DNA of 64,000 nt from Nepenthes gracilis (GCA_033239525.1 BSYO01000005.1:1240001-1304000); one strand, 5' to 3'; shown: positions 36,347-47,730, counted from the stretch's first letter. Notes: generated from the letters alone by a model not told the origin. Made by a program: numbers and translations.

Positions 36347-39300
36347 AGATTAGAATAGTCCAAATATGACAATCAAAATGGAAGGATGATGCATGATTAC
36401 TAATGTGGGAAACCCTGTAAACTCTAAGCTTCTGAACATATTTCTCATGGCAAACTAGATGGACTTAGTTTAAAGTAAAGGTAATGAAGATAAAAGAAAA
36501 GGGTGGCTCAGTACACGAGGTTTTCAGTACTACGGGTTTTGGGAGCATCACATATATGCAAATTTTCTTTCCAATGTAGATCCTAGAGAGTTGGTTTTGT
36601 GGCTTGAAGAACTTCATTTGTTTATACTATTTTTGGAGAGGCCAGCACCATGGTTGAATCTATGGAAAACTTCATCCTTTCTATCCCTCTTGGTGTCCCA
36701 GCCCTCTTATATCTCGATCATTGTGTCTGACATGCTTTGACGATCAACTTATGTGTTCCACTCCCCATTTTCAGCTCAGCCAAGGGAGAAAAGGGATGAC
36801 ACGAAGGAATTAAATAAACTAAATGCTGCATGAGCGAATACCTTGTACTATGAAAGTATAATCTTTTTCTGTTCTTTGATATAAATATTGTAATTTCAAC
36901 AATATGGAAATTATTGCAAAATATTGTAATTTCGACAATATGGAATTATCTCAGTTATGCATGCTTGCTTATTGTGTTTGTTGAATATCTCACTTGGAGG
37001 ACAATAAATGTGAACGAGATGCTGAATGGCAAGAAAGGCTAGGGTAATGCCTATGCATCTCTTAGATGCACGTTATCATCCTCATGTGCATAATCAACGA
37101 AAACATGTTTTCAAGGAATCTGCACCCTCAATGATAGGAGCCTTGCTTTCTCCCATTCCAACCATGGCCTTAATCTCAAAATTTATGACATTTCAATTGT
37201 TTTTTATTATTTTACCGATTCATAAAACCAATGCCCAAATGCTATTGCTCTCAAAGTTGTTGCTCAATCAATAGAATCTTGCTTTTTTGGGGGAGAGGAT
37301 CTAATACATGGACCAAGGGAGCACTGGTGGGTCAATAACTCTTGGCTTAGGGTTTTTAGCAGGGTCTTATGGTTTTTGGGAGGAGTGATAGGCGAAGGTG
37401 AATACCCTGTCTTGCAACCATCAATATTTTCACATGTTGTGTTTTCTTTACAACAATTTATCTAGCCCCATTGATGCTTTGAGGGATAAATTATTCCATC
37501 CTTATTTTTCAGGTAAAGGTAATCCACGGGATCATTGAAACTTCACATCTAGGAAGTGGGAGTCAAATTTTATTTCATCTGCAAGGCATGTTTGCGAGAA
37601 GGGCTATTATTGTTAAGAGATATTGTTGATTCACTAATACTCCGGTGTTATTCTTTCAGAAGTATCTTATGGTGGTAGCAGTTGATAATACAACAAACAA
37701 ATAAATAGACAAATTAAAACAATGCCTTATATCTATGTACATGGGTGGTTTGTACGTATGAATCCATTTTTAATCTCTGCATAGAGCAACGACATTTAAT
37801 TGAGCATAGTCAAAATCCTTTTTATTGCCTCATTCCAGTTCTTTCTTGGCGTACCTTTCTCATTCGCGTGTCGTTTGGCTTATGTTGTTTAGACATTGGA
37901 ACAATCTAAAACATCCTCAACTCTTCTTATCTAGTAGGTTCTGCTCCCAACTTTCTATGACCTGTCTTAGTTTCTTGTTTTATTTTTTATTTCTTAAGAA
38001 TTATGCCACTCATTCATCCTAACATCCTCATTTTTGCTACAATTACCTTTTACAGTTATCATACATTCTAATTCACATAGCATAGTAGTTCTCACTTCAA
38101 TCCTACAAGATAATTAATTCTTGAATAATAGATCCATAGTATTAACATTTACTGTGATTAATGTTTTCTGGAATGTAATTCTATTAGGGTGGAATAACTA
38201 ATATTGCGATTGGTATACTCCATTTTACTCTTGTTTGAATCCTTCAAAGCACACAATATGATTCTAACTCTCTGATTTACAAAGTTTATTTACTCATTAC
38301 TTTCTTTGCATGATATCATACGGCAGGTGCCCAATGTACGAAATTTCCACATTATAGGTTTATGGGAAGTTAGATTTACATGGTCTTATCCTTTACATTG
38401 AAGAAAGGCTACTTTTTGTAACAGAATAGGCTATTTTCATGGTTTGATCTCTAGACTTTCAGGTCATACTTGAGCAACTTTGCTATTGTGCCAAATCTCG
38501 CTACCACAATGACATATATATAAACTAAATCAAGTTTATTGTCACAAAAAACACAACCTATCCAATCTATGGTAACATTTACGACTATCCCAAAAAGGAT
38601 GACACAAGAAAACTCCACATTCCATTAATTGATGTGAAAATGAGTTCACCTGAGCCATACCAAAAGAGAATATGAAGAAAAGGGAAATATGCTTGCCACA
38701 GAAATGAGCAATTGGCACATGATCAGCTAGTCAATCATTAGCGACCCAAAATGTTAACCGTCCGTCACATTCCCAGATATTCTAACATGTTCCAGAGCTG
38801 AAAATTGTAGCAGTCACTTCTTGTTATCAGCACTGTGAACTAGCATATTGGAAAGAATTGTTCAATGATAAAATATCAGCATCATAATTCCATTATAATA
38901 TATTAGTACAATTGTCAATGGCACGTAATCAACTTTTAATCTCCATTACTGGTTAATGACGTTGCACTAAAACTTCTTAATATAAAAAAAAATCCCAAGA
39001 TAAGCTATAATATAAGGGTTTATGACTAACAGAATAAAATGGCACATGTCCCAAATACAACAAAATCATGTTTATCACGATATCCAAATTCTATGAACCA
39101 CGGACACCAACATGAATACAATACAACACCGACACGTTAATTTATAAAAATTAAGGACGCAAAACGTCGGGGACACGTAAACTAAATTATGGTTTATAAT
39201 TTTTTTAATTTATAAATACTACTATTTTATATTTAATTTGTGGGTTATCATCCTTATTTGTGATAAAAAAAATTAAATCCTTACCCCACCAAAGATCAGC

Positions 39301-42300
39301 TGTTTTATTGCCTTTATTTGTTTTACTTCTGTATTCGTCTCATCTTTCTCGAACTTTGACTCTGTATCGTATAAAAATTTGGTGGAAAAAAAAAAGCGTT
39401 GCTTACCACGAAAGAAGAAATCTCTCTTGACTAATATTTCTGGGGAGTGGAGACTATAGACAGGATTAAAAGATAGAGGTACTGCTTTAAATTTTAAAAA
39501 TTTTAAAACAGTCCATATTTTTTAAAATTTACAAAATAGCCCACAGTTTTAAAAAAAATTATAAAATTACTCAAAGTGTCCAAAATGCATCCAAAATGTG
39601 TCGAAATGTATCCGGAGCGTGTTCGAAATGTTTCAAAACGTGTCCGGAACATATCAAACTAAAAAAAATAAATTAACACGTGTTGGATACCGACATTTTG
39701 AGCTCGAAAGAGTATCTGTGCTTCTTAGTCCAAATTACATAACTTGTCCAACAATGTCATATAATGTTGCAAATTACAGTAGGAGACATCACATTCATAT
39801 GAGAACTTCAGAAATTAAAATTTTTGTAATGATGTCCTCCGAAAACCATCCCACGCCCACTGTCGTGCAATGGCAAGCCTACTACTATGAAATGTTGTGA
39901 ATTGCAAAGGTATGCCAAAAAGATCAGCTATACACACACACACACACACACACACAAAGGAGTTATTAAAGCAATGTATTCAAATTTGTGGAAACTTTGA
40001 ACCAATTACCAACAAATATCCCCATTGTAGGGTCTAAATGGAAGGACGGTATGTCACATAGACGGGGCAGTGACCCACTATTATATCCCTTGGGACGTCT
40101 TCCTGAACTTTCAAGTACTAACAATATAGTGGATATTCACATGCTATGCTAATCGTCAATTGCCTTATAATGGTTTACTAATAGCAAAAATCTCTATAAA
40201 GATGAGCATATTCCAGAATTTAGGAAACTAAATACATATCCTGAGGTATTCTTGTCGAGATTATCATAACATATACAACAAAATGTAAATGCATGGGGTT
40301 CCAATTCATAATCTCGGAATTTGGGCACACAGTTTCAGAAATTCGGAAGGTGAAGAAAGATTTGGCCATGCATTCCAGCAAAACTCGAAGAAGAGTACAA
40401 GTTATTGCATGCATGAAGAATTTTTACAAAATGATCATAGAATTTCATCAAAGAATAGAAAAAAATCTGTGAATTGACAACAAAATGGAGAATGAAGCAT
40501 GAAATGCGCTTGCCTTGCGAAGATGTATATGAAATCCTGAGTTTTCCTCCATAAAACTGCCCCTTCTTCCTTCTTCTCCACATTCTCTTTCTTTTTCCCT
40601 ACTTTCTCCCTGTTCTCAAAAAGCTCAACACAAGTGAGCCTAAATAAAAACTTAGGCCTTATAATGTGGTTGCCTTGATTATGATTAGGATTCTAAATGC
40701 GGTGAGCTGTCCCTAAGCCACGATTTGTAATTTTCATTGAGCCTTCATGTAATTGAGATGCCATCAGACCATTGGGTTACAAAAGTAGTGGCAAATCCCT
40801 GGTCAAAATTGCCATACATTAGGATAATAGGTCGTAGTTTGAATGCGGGACAGAGCCCGTGCCACGATTTTGAAACTCTCTCGTTTGAACAGGACCTTGA
40901 ACGTGAGGTTCTGAAATTCTTCTGTTCGAATGCCTCCTCCATGGAAGTCTCTCATTCAATCAAAATCAACAGTACCACCCCAAAACCTTCCGTAGCATAT
41001 CCAAATTTTCAATCACTTAAATTTCCACCATGCAAGTTAACAATGATGCTTAAGCATGAATTATACAGATGTCTTAATGCTGATTACCCAAAATCAAGAC
41101 TTGGGTGCCACAACAATTTTGAATATATCAGGTATATGGCTACAGAATGTTTTCCTCTTCTCAGCTAGCATTCTTTTTGTTTTGTTATGTTGTTAATCAA
41201 ATGGACTAGTTTACCATTTTGTGCGAAGATCTTGTAAGAAATTCTAGACTTCATATGGATGGAGTGAAGATGAAGGTCGTGTAAATGATTACTGTGCCAA
41301 GATCTTTATGTGAAATGACAAATATTTCGGACTTAGGAGGGTTGTTCTTGGTGTTCTTTACTTGATTATTATCTAAGTAGTTGATATTTCCTTGTTTAGT
41401 CTTTAATTCAAATATTTGTGTCCTGATAATTAGGAAGAATGCCTTTTTTTCATCAGTTTCTTCTAAATGAAAAGCAAAATTTGCTCCTCTAGCATGTACT
41501 TTTGCCTTTGTGGAAGTTAGGCCCTGTTTCTGCTATTGGCAGCCACAAGAAGTATGCTTTGACTTAATACAACGCTGTTTTATGAATCATTTTTTTTGTT
41601 TTTGCAGGAATCTAAGAACCTTGTTTATGGAAGAAAGTAATATTGTTGAGAAAAATGGTGAATGGCTTCATGCGCTTGCAGTAAATAATACAGTTCTGGA
41701 GACGTTGAACTTCTACATGACATATCTTGATCAAATTAGATTTGAAGATCTTGAACTCCTTGCCAGGAACTGTCCTTTAGTGTCCTTGAAAATTACCGAC
41801 TGTGAGATCTCTAACCTTGTCAGTATTTTGCGTAATACAGCTGCGTTAGTAGAGTTTGGTGGGGGCTCTTTTAGCGAGGAAGCAGACTCAGAAATCTACT
41901 CTTCTATATCATTCCCATCTAGTTTACGTTCTTTGTGTATAACATACTTGGGGAGGAATGAAATGCCACTATTTTTTCCTGCTGGACACTTGCTTAAGAA
42001 GTTGGACCTCGTTTATGCATTACTTGGCACAGAGGACCATTGTGAGCTTATCCGGAAATGCCCCAACTTAGAAGTTCTTGAGGTATATTCCGGCACACTT
42101 GTTAATTTCCATTTGTGCTAGTTCTTCACTCATTCATTCATTTATGTTCTTCATTTTTTCATTTTTTTTTTTTGAGTGTTGTTGATGGGGTTCTGTTCCA
42201 TACTACTGGCTCTCAGTAAGGCTAATTCACCCGTATGTTTTAATTTTTATTTTTATATGAAGCTTTGTATTTCCCTTTTTTGCCATAACTCTGTAATGTT

Positions 42301-43530
42301 GGTTAGGGTTCTGTACATCTCACATTCCCCATACCCTGCAATATGGGATCTCATGCACAAGAGTTACCTTTTAATGTAACTCATTACTGCCCAATATTGG
42401 TACTTGGTTTTCCTATAATGATATTACCCATAGTACACTTTTCAAAAAGATCCATTGAGAAAACTCGCATCACACTGTAGTAGAACTGTGTATTAGTTGA
42501 TAAACAAAAGTATAATTAGACAGTTCAGCAATATTATTGCTTAGATGGGCAATGGCAGCTTCCAAGGGGAATTTTGTGTGTAAAAGATGCTCCCAAACTC
42601 AATATGTGGGCAATGTTTAGATTAATTGAAATAGAAAGGGATATGCATCAAAATTCATTGGTGTACATTGAGTCATATGCATATCTTTCACCATTGTGTG
42701 TATCCCATGTACAGGCAAGGAATGTCATTGGAGACCAGGGTTTAGAAACTCTTTCTCTCACGTGCAAGAAATTAAAGAGGCTGCGCATAGAACGCGGTGC
42801 GGATGAGCAGGGAATGGAAGATGTGCTTGGTGTGGTTACCCAGAGGGGACTGATTGCTCTGTCTTTGGGCTGCCTCGAGCTGGAATATATAGCAATTTAT
42901 ACATTTGATATAACCAACAAAGCCTTAGAATCCATTGGCTTAAATTTGAAGAATTTATGCGATTTCCGATTTGTCTTGTTGGATAAAGAGGAAAACATTG
43001 CCGATTTGCCTCTTGACAACGGAGTTCAAGCTCTTCTAATGGGTTGCCAAAGGCTTACAAGGTTTGCTTGCTACCTCCGACCTGGAGGCTTGACTGACGT
43101 GGGCCTCAGCTATATCGGCCAGTATAGTCCAAATGTGAAGTGGATGCTGCTAGGGTACGTTGGACAATCCGACGAAGGGATTCTAGCATTCTCAAAGGGA
43201 TGCCCAAGCCTGCAAAGGCTCGAAATGAGGGGTTGTTGCTTCAGTGAACGTGCATTGGCTCAAGCCGTGGTTCAGTTGAAGTCTCTGAAGTACTTATGGG
43301 TGCAAGGATATAGACCCACTCCGACGGGGGTTGATCTCTTGGCCATGGCTCACCCGTTATGGAATATCGAGATCATTCCTGCCAGACGAGAGTTAGTCGA
43401 CGACGGTAATGGGGAAATGGTGACGGTTGAGTACCCGCCGCACGTTCTTGGTTATTACTCACTCGCCGGACAAAGAACAGACTTCCCGAAAGATAATTCC
43501 GTTATCCCATTGTCCATACCAGAGCTTTAG
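29319..43530 (+). CDS. COI1: COI1 jasmonate receptor F-box/LRR protein
   Basis: Three coding exons: 29319-29782, 41608-42082, 42715-43530 (584 residues; Arabidopsis COI1 has 592). Intron 1 is phase 2 (CAG|GTACAG to TTTGCAG|G) and intron 2 phase 0 (GAG|GTATAT to TACAG|GCA). COI1 is the substrate receptor of SCF-COI1; with JAZ proteins it binds jasmonoyl-isoleucine and sends JAZ repressors for degradation in the nucleus. F-box: about 6-48, including ISLVCRRWHELDALTRKHV. Leucine-rich repeats fill the rest. Ligand-pocket residues known from the Arabidopsis structure are present: the two lysines of KIKGK, Arg and Phe of PRASMF (R77, F81 here), Arg of RIERGADEQG, Tyr of ELEYIAIY, Arg of DFRFVLL, Tyr of CYLRPGG, Arg of LEMRGCC. 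NLIPENWGGYVTPWV and the near-terminal YYSLAGQRTDFP are hallmarks. Oddities: small deletions after PWV and in ARNC-PLVS, and EDVLG where EDEEG is usual. Confidence 0.96.
30819..30960 (+). repeat. Tandem duplication, 75-bp period
   Basis: GGAAATGAAAAG begins both copies (30819 and 30894); each continues through GGAAAAGAAAATGGTTAA, TTTTCTTTCATG and GGTTGATTAA or TTTGATTAA, then an AATCAAGAA end. Copies are nearly identical, so the duplication is recent. It is intronic. Confidence 0.8.
31198..31370. mobile_element. Foldback (MITE-like) element in COI1 intron 1
   Basis: The left arm (31198-31253) and the reverse complement of the right arm (31308-31370) share TAAAGTTTGA, AAATGATAAATG, TTACAACCAAC and TTCC-TATATG. 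The whole element is about 173 bp with a loop of roughly 55 bp. No clear target-site duplication is visible. Confidence 0.7.
32617..32830 (+). repeat. Imperfect direct repeats
   Basis: TATGCCATGGTGTGGTA occurs twice (about 32620 and 32709), and a CAATGTG-GGTTTAAGG type segment also recurs. This suggests a diverged duplication within the intron. Confidence 0.5.
34461..34595 (+). repeat. Tandem duplication, 73-bp period
   Basis: TAGTATAGGGGTAAGGCCTC starts both copies (34461 and 34534), each running through TTATAGTTGACCATCCTTT and CAATTTGTGAAG. The copies are almost identical over 60 bases. Confidence 0.85.
35421..35820 (+). repeat. Tandem duplication, 200-bp period
   Basis: The first copy (35421-35620) and second copy (35621-35820) share AAATAATTTTCTTGT, CATCCTTGGCACCTTTAAAT, AGAATTAAA-AGAATATA, GGTGAACCTT and an AGCTTG-TGTGTGTGGA end. 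The offset is exactly 200 bases at the first block, with divergence of perhaps 15 percent by eye. Confidence 0.85.
36313..36344. repeat. AT microsatellite
   Basis: Uninterrupted AT dinucleotides within COI1 intron 1. Confidence 0.95.
39091..39728. mobile_element. hAT-like non-autonomous DNA element with 8-bp duplication
   Basis: The left end reads CTATGAACCACGGACACC and the right end, reverse-complemented, CTAAGAAGCACAGATACT, followed in both by CCGACACG / CCAACACG and GTTAATTTAT. The element is flanked by TCCAAATT on both sides (39083-39090 and 39729-39736), a perfect 8-bp duplication, as made by hAT-superfamily transposases. It is 638 bp with no transposase. The 100-codon open frame at 39598-39900 crosses its right boundary and is not a gene. 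Confidence 0.85.
39932..39956. repeat. AC microsatellite
   Basis: Uninterrupted AC dinucleotides, about 12 units, in COI1 intron 1. Confidence 0.95.
40548..40615 (+). promoter_or_regulatory. Pyrimidine-rich patch before the intronic ORF
   Basis: A strongly C/T-biased stretch (CCCCTTCTTCCTTCTTCTCC and following) sits 120-190 bases before the ATG at 40737. Plant core promoters and leaders often carry such Y-patches. It would fit an internal promoter, but there is no proof of transcription. Confidence 0.25.
40737..41168 (+). CDS. Unassigned ORF in COI1 intron 1; candidate alternative first exon
   Basis: 143 codons, unusually long for this AT-rich intron, with no family recognised. The product begins MSLHVIEMPSDHWVTK and contains FEQDLEREVLKFFCSN and KHELYRCLNADYPKSR. 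At codon 132 the frame crosses TCAG|GTATAT, a fair donor at 41131/41132. The split codon AG| is exactly the phase required by COI1 exon 2, which starts with G, restoring Arg as the normal splice does. A transcript starting here could therefore encode about 561 residues: 131 new residues plus COI1 from NLRTLF onward, without the F-box. This is inference; the ORF may equally be chance or a dead gene fragment. Confidence 0.25.
   Translation: MSLHVIEMPSDHWVTKVVANPWSKLPYIRIIGRSLNAGQSPCHDFETLSFEQDLEREVLKFFCSNASSMEVSHSIKINSTTPKPSVAYPNFQSLKFPPCKLTMMLKHELYRCLNADYPKSRLGCHNNFEYIRYMATECFPLLS
42083..42714 (+). other. COI1 intron 2, 632 bp
   Basis: Phase-0 intron between GAG|GTATAT and TACAG|GCAAGG. T-rich with no independent gene. 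The open frame just before exon 3 (from 42574) is read-through of intron sequence into the exon and does not represent the start of COI1. Confidence 0.92.
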
Positions 43531-44411
43531 GGTTTGTATATATCTCCTTGTGCTGGATTTTTTTGTGCTGTGTTATATTGAGTCTGTTAAGTGTCCTTTT
43601 CAGAATTTGTATACCTTTTTTCTTTGGTTGTTGGAAGGAGGGCTTGAAATTTCCCAATTCTCATCTTAAGATTCTTTGATATAAGATGTTTGGCATCCGA
43701 AGCTGTAACTTCGAAGCAGATTTTGCACTTCTCTGTAGGTGTTGGTGGTCTTAACTCCTCTGTTTCCACTTGTCATTGAGCGTGTAAAATCTTTGAAACT
43801 TTTGCATTCTTGTATAAGTGATCTTGTGGCCTTATTTTGCTCTCTTTGTGATATCAGAGTGTGATATCCTCTCATTCATAAGCTTGTGTTCTCTTCTGTC
43901 TTCTTTGGAAAGAAGATTGGGGGGCAGCCCCTAGTTAGGCCGACTTGAGATTCCCAGAGGCAAAGACACTGATTCAATAGCCATTAAGGTTGGTTGTGTG
44001 GGCTGTGAAGCTGTTTTCAGTTGATAGCCTAGCCATTTTAGTGTCAAATGTTCTGATATATTCTTGCCATTAAGAAAATCCAAACCTTTAGCCTTCTCAA
44101 TTTTTTTTTAACCTTTAGCCTTCTCAATCCACTTTAATTTTTTTTTTTTTTTAAGAACTTTTAACTTTTACCACATTTGTTTCCATTTTATCAGTTAAAT
44201 TAAAACAGTCACAAATTTTGGAAAAAAAAAAATGGAGATATTTACCTCTTCCTGCAACATGTTATCTAAATTCTGCATATTCCAGATTTTTTATTATATA
44301 TATTTAAAAGGATTTGTTTGTCATATGTTGACATGTTCTCATTTTTTTATCCCATTTGTTATATAGAGGGATCGAATACATAAAGAATTTTCTTACTCAG
44401 TTTCATCTGCA

Positions 44412-44413
<2 letters not shown>

Positions 44414-44462
<49 letters not shown>
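44414..44462. repeat. GT microsatellite, about 24 units
   Basis: Uninterrupted GT dinucleotides. It creates false open frames on both strands around 44356-44606. Confidence 0.97.
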
Positions 44463-44465
<3 letters not shown>

Positions 44466-44638
44466 GTTCAACTTGTCACCCTGCTTCACAGCTGGCTTAG
44501 TTATTTGGACTAACTCTTTTGTTTTTATTTGGTGGAATGTGTGTTTAGTAAGTGAAGTATGAAGTTGCTTCCATCCGGGGCTGTGGATGTATTCGAATGA
44601 ACTCATGAATTAATTTCTCTATAGGCAGCAGATCAGTG

Positions 44639-44797
44639 ATGTTGAGTTTGATGAGTATGACTCGGTATCACCGGCGATCATTTCATGAAGACGAGAATGA
44701 AGGTGAAGAAGAAGAATCCGAAGATGCAACGAAACCTTTCATGAGTGCTATGAACTCGCGGGTTTCATTGATCTTAAACATACGGAGGCACTCGTGA
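44639..44797 (+). other. Possible terminal exon or small ORF, 52 codons
   Basis: After a splice-acceptor-like TTTCTCTATAGGCAG (ending 44627), one frame from ATG 44639 encodes 52 residues with an acidic core HEDENEGEEEESEDATKPF and ends NIRRHS. A second frame from the acceptor reads QISDVEFDEYDSVSPAIIS then stop. The composition is more gene-like than the flanks. No family is recognised and no upstream exon is apparent other than COI1 itself, so it could be part of a spliced 3' UTR, a relic, or chance. Confidence 0.2.
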
Positions 44798-45297
44798 TTG
44801 CATTAAGGACCAAGCTTGGTTGTATGAATTTGCTTTTGGCTGTGTTTGGGCCGAAACGTGCTGCCGGCAACTCGAATATGTTTTGTGTGCGGTGCAGTGC
44901 TCGGCCTCATTTTCTTTCCTATGGTTTCATTGTTGTGGGATGGGATTTATATGGTCTCATAACGAGTCAACTACTCAATGACATTCCTCACACAACGCAC
45001 TCCTAGACTCATGGTCTTAGAACGAGACAATTGCTCGGCGCCATTGTTCTTTCACAGTTTCTGCACGATACTTATTTTCTTGCAGGTTGATCTTGGCTGT
45101 TGAGTTAATAAAACTAAATCATAAGAGCTGTAACTTGGAGGATCGGAATCTGGCATCGTTCATGTCCGGAGCACGAAAAATAGGGCTTGGCTAGAGGAAA
45201 AAGGGCAGCGGAGTGGGGTAGGCCAAGGTGAACAATTGACTCCGTGTTTCGTATACTCTGTTAATGTACAAATCTAAATAAATCAGTCAAAATCTTA

Positions 45298-45914
45298 GGT
45301 CCTGTCTCCATGATAAAATTGGATCCCCAACTTCAGAATTAAAATTAAAATATTGGGTTTAATTCTAATTTGATTGAGTAGGGATTGAAATTTTAATTTT
45401 TTTAAAAATAAAAATAGTATAGGATTATTTTTTTTATTTTTAAATAAGACCTATTCGATAAAATATTTTTGGTTACGTAGGTTGGATAGAGGTGAGTTGA
45501 TCATGATTTTATTTTTTAATAAATTTTTTTAAAATATAGAAATATTATTTAAAATATTAAAATTTAATATTCTAACAAATAATATTATTTAAACATTTTT
45601 TAAAATAATATATATCTATACAATATAATTTATATTGAAAAATGAGAATTTTTTTTTAAAAAAATTAAATTATATCAAGTTTATACGTTAAAAATCTAAA
45701 ATCTATATTAGGCTATTTATTATTTTATTTTATATATATAGTAAAAAATTAAAAAAAAAAATTATAATATTATTCTTTTCTCTCAAAGTTATAATTCGTT
45801 ATATAATTCAAATAATAAAATTAAAATTCTGTATAATCTCAATTCAACATAATCAAAATTAGACTTATATTTTAAAATTTTAATTTTTTTTTATTTTGCA
45901 ATCTAAACGGGCTC
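45298..45914. mobile_element. Possible Harbinger-like MITE
   Basis: The left end GGTCCTGTCTCCATGAT and the reverse complement of the right end GAGCCCGTTTAGATTGC are similar, and the subterminal AT-rich arms are also inverted (AATTAAAATT...CTAATTTTGATT types). The left flank is TTA, the Harbinger target, but a matching TTA is not seen on the right, so the assignment is tentative. Confidence 0.4.
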
Positions 45915-47730
45915 ACAATCTTAATTTTAATTCCAATTTTAATTATTTTCTCTCAAAAGTGGTTTTTAAAAAGTTGTCATGTTTGATTAGTACAATGAAA
46001 AATCATATAATTTAAATTATATAGATCTTTATTTGTATTTTATTTAAATAAGATTCTATAATTATCATTTAGTATTAAATGTTCTCATATAATAAAACAT
46101 AGAGTGACGTGTGATTTATTTATTTATTTTTTATAAATATCTTCAGTGCCTATAAATAAATAAAACAACAAATTATTAAAGATGTTTAAAAAATAATTAA
46201 AAGATGTTCACTTAATATTATTTTAAAAAATAGGATGACTAGAATTTTGGACGAGAATATTGACTAAGAAAGTTATCCTTTTTCTTTAAATTTAGATAGG
46301 GATTGGACTTACTATATTAGAGGAATTTTTTTAGAACTTAAACTCCTGACATTAAAGTCGTATAAGAATAATTTTATCATTGTATTAGTATCTATTTTTA
46401 TAAATATGTAAAAAATTAAAATTATAGATACTTTAAATATTTTATAAATTTTATTTCGATTGTTTAGTATTAATTTTACACTTAGGCAAAAATTGTCAAA
46501 ATAATCTTAATTCAATATTATATGACATGCATATGAAGGGGGGAAAAAAAAATCTAAGGTATAAGATTTTTTCAATACTAGCCATTATACTATTTAAAAT
46601 ATAGTCAATTTAATATAAAATTTTATCTGATATTATAAAATTGGCATTTGATAGTTGAAAAATAAATTTCATTTAAAAAAATTGAGAATAATTCTATCCC
46701 CCACTCAAAAAAAAAAAAAAAAAAAAACTTTTCTCATTGACTAATCATCTCACCTGCGTTTGACTTATTATTCACATATAATACTCAATAGAAAAATTAA
46801 AAAAAGAATAGTCTTACACGCAGCAATAAAATTTTAAGATTATAAATATTATCAATAAGAGTAATGTCTTTATAAAATAAGAATATATTACGTAGACACT
46901 CGTACGCTAAACCGCTCATTAAGTTGGTCAAATTGACATTTATTTAGTGGCCAAAAACCCCTTCAAAAACCCTATTTTATGCAGGAAACTTCAGTTGACC
47001 TTTTCATTGAGGTGAAAAATGCCCAAATATTTTATCATAAGGTAAATGTTAGATAATAAAGTTGGAGAATCCAACACTATCTTCTCTCTTTATATATATA
47101 TTTTCAAAGGATAACACCATTTGTGTTGAAGAAGATAATATAAAATTTGTAAAGGGAAAAAAAAAAAAAAAAAAGGATACAAGATTCAGTATTCTTCTCT
47201 TATCTCCACCCACACCTGCAAATAACTCAGATCTGCAACATGCTTCAATTCCAAAAGCATCAATCTCATCATCTGCTGCCAATCAAAAGGAATCCTAAGC
47301 ATCATCTGGGCTATTCAACGGTCAAGGTTTCATTCTAAACCATGAAGATGACAAGATGCCTCTCTTTGTTATTATTATTATTTCAAAAAAAGGCGACGCT
47401 CGACACGAAGATGAGAAGATAACCACAGTTGGTTGATCTTTTTCTGTGGAGTCTTGGGTGACAAATGAAGAATCCTGATCAACCTGCTATGCAAATCTAC
47501 GTAGGAGCCGCTCGAATATTAGAAAATCAATGGATTTCCCATGATCCCTAATCTAACGGCCGACAATTAGTTTTTAGGAAAAAAATTTTATAAATAATGA
47601 TAATGAATGAAATTTTAGGGTGTATTTACTTTTATGTTATAAGTGTTTTAATATTATAAAAATTTTAAAAATTTGTTTCATATACTTAATAAAAATAAAT
47701 ATAGACTGTTAGATTTAGAAGGATCCAAAG

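Larger units (their letters stand above)
29783..41607 (+). other. COI1 intron 1, 11.8 kb
   Basis: Phase-2 intron with a GT donor after the CAG at 29780-29782 and an acceptor preceded by a T-rich tract (41591-41607). It is far longer than intron 2. It contains tandem repeats (30819, 34461, 35421), a foldback element (31198-31370), an hAT-like element (39091-39728), AT and AC microsatellites, and a 143-codon ORF (40737-41168). Otherwise it is T-rich, intron-like sequence without recognisable genes on either strand. Confidence 0.9.
43531..45297 (+). other. COI1 3' flank and intergenic DNA
   Basis: Downstream of the COI1 stop, the first few hundred bases should be 3' UTR, though no canonical AATAAA is obvious nearby. 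A GT microsatellite lies at 44414-44462. A GC-richer patch at 44600-45060 has exon-like features (listed separately). Confidence 0.5.

Noticed and set aside
39598..39900. 100-codon plus-strand ORF in COI1 intron 1
   Set aside because: It starts inside the hAT-like element and crosses its terminus and target-site duplication, so it is a chance frame.
42574..42714. In-frame extension upstream of COI1 exon 3
   Set aside because: It is intron 2 read-through; family alignment places the exon start at 42715 after TACAG.
44356..44606. Frames encoding runs of Cys-Val or Thr-His
   Set aside because: They are translations of the GT microsatellite.
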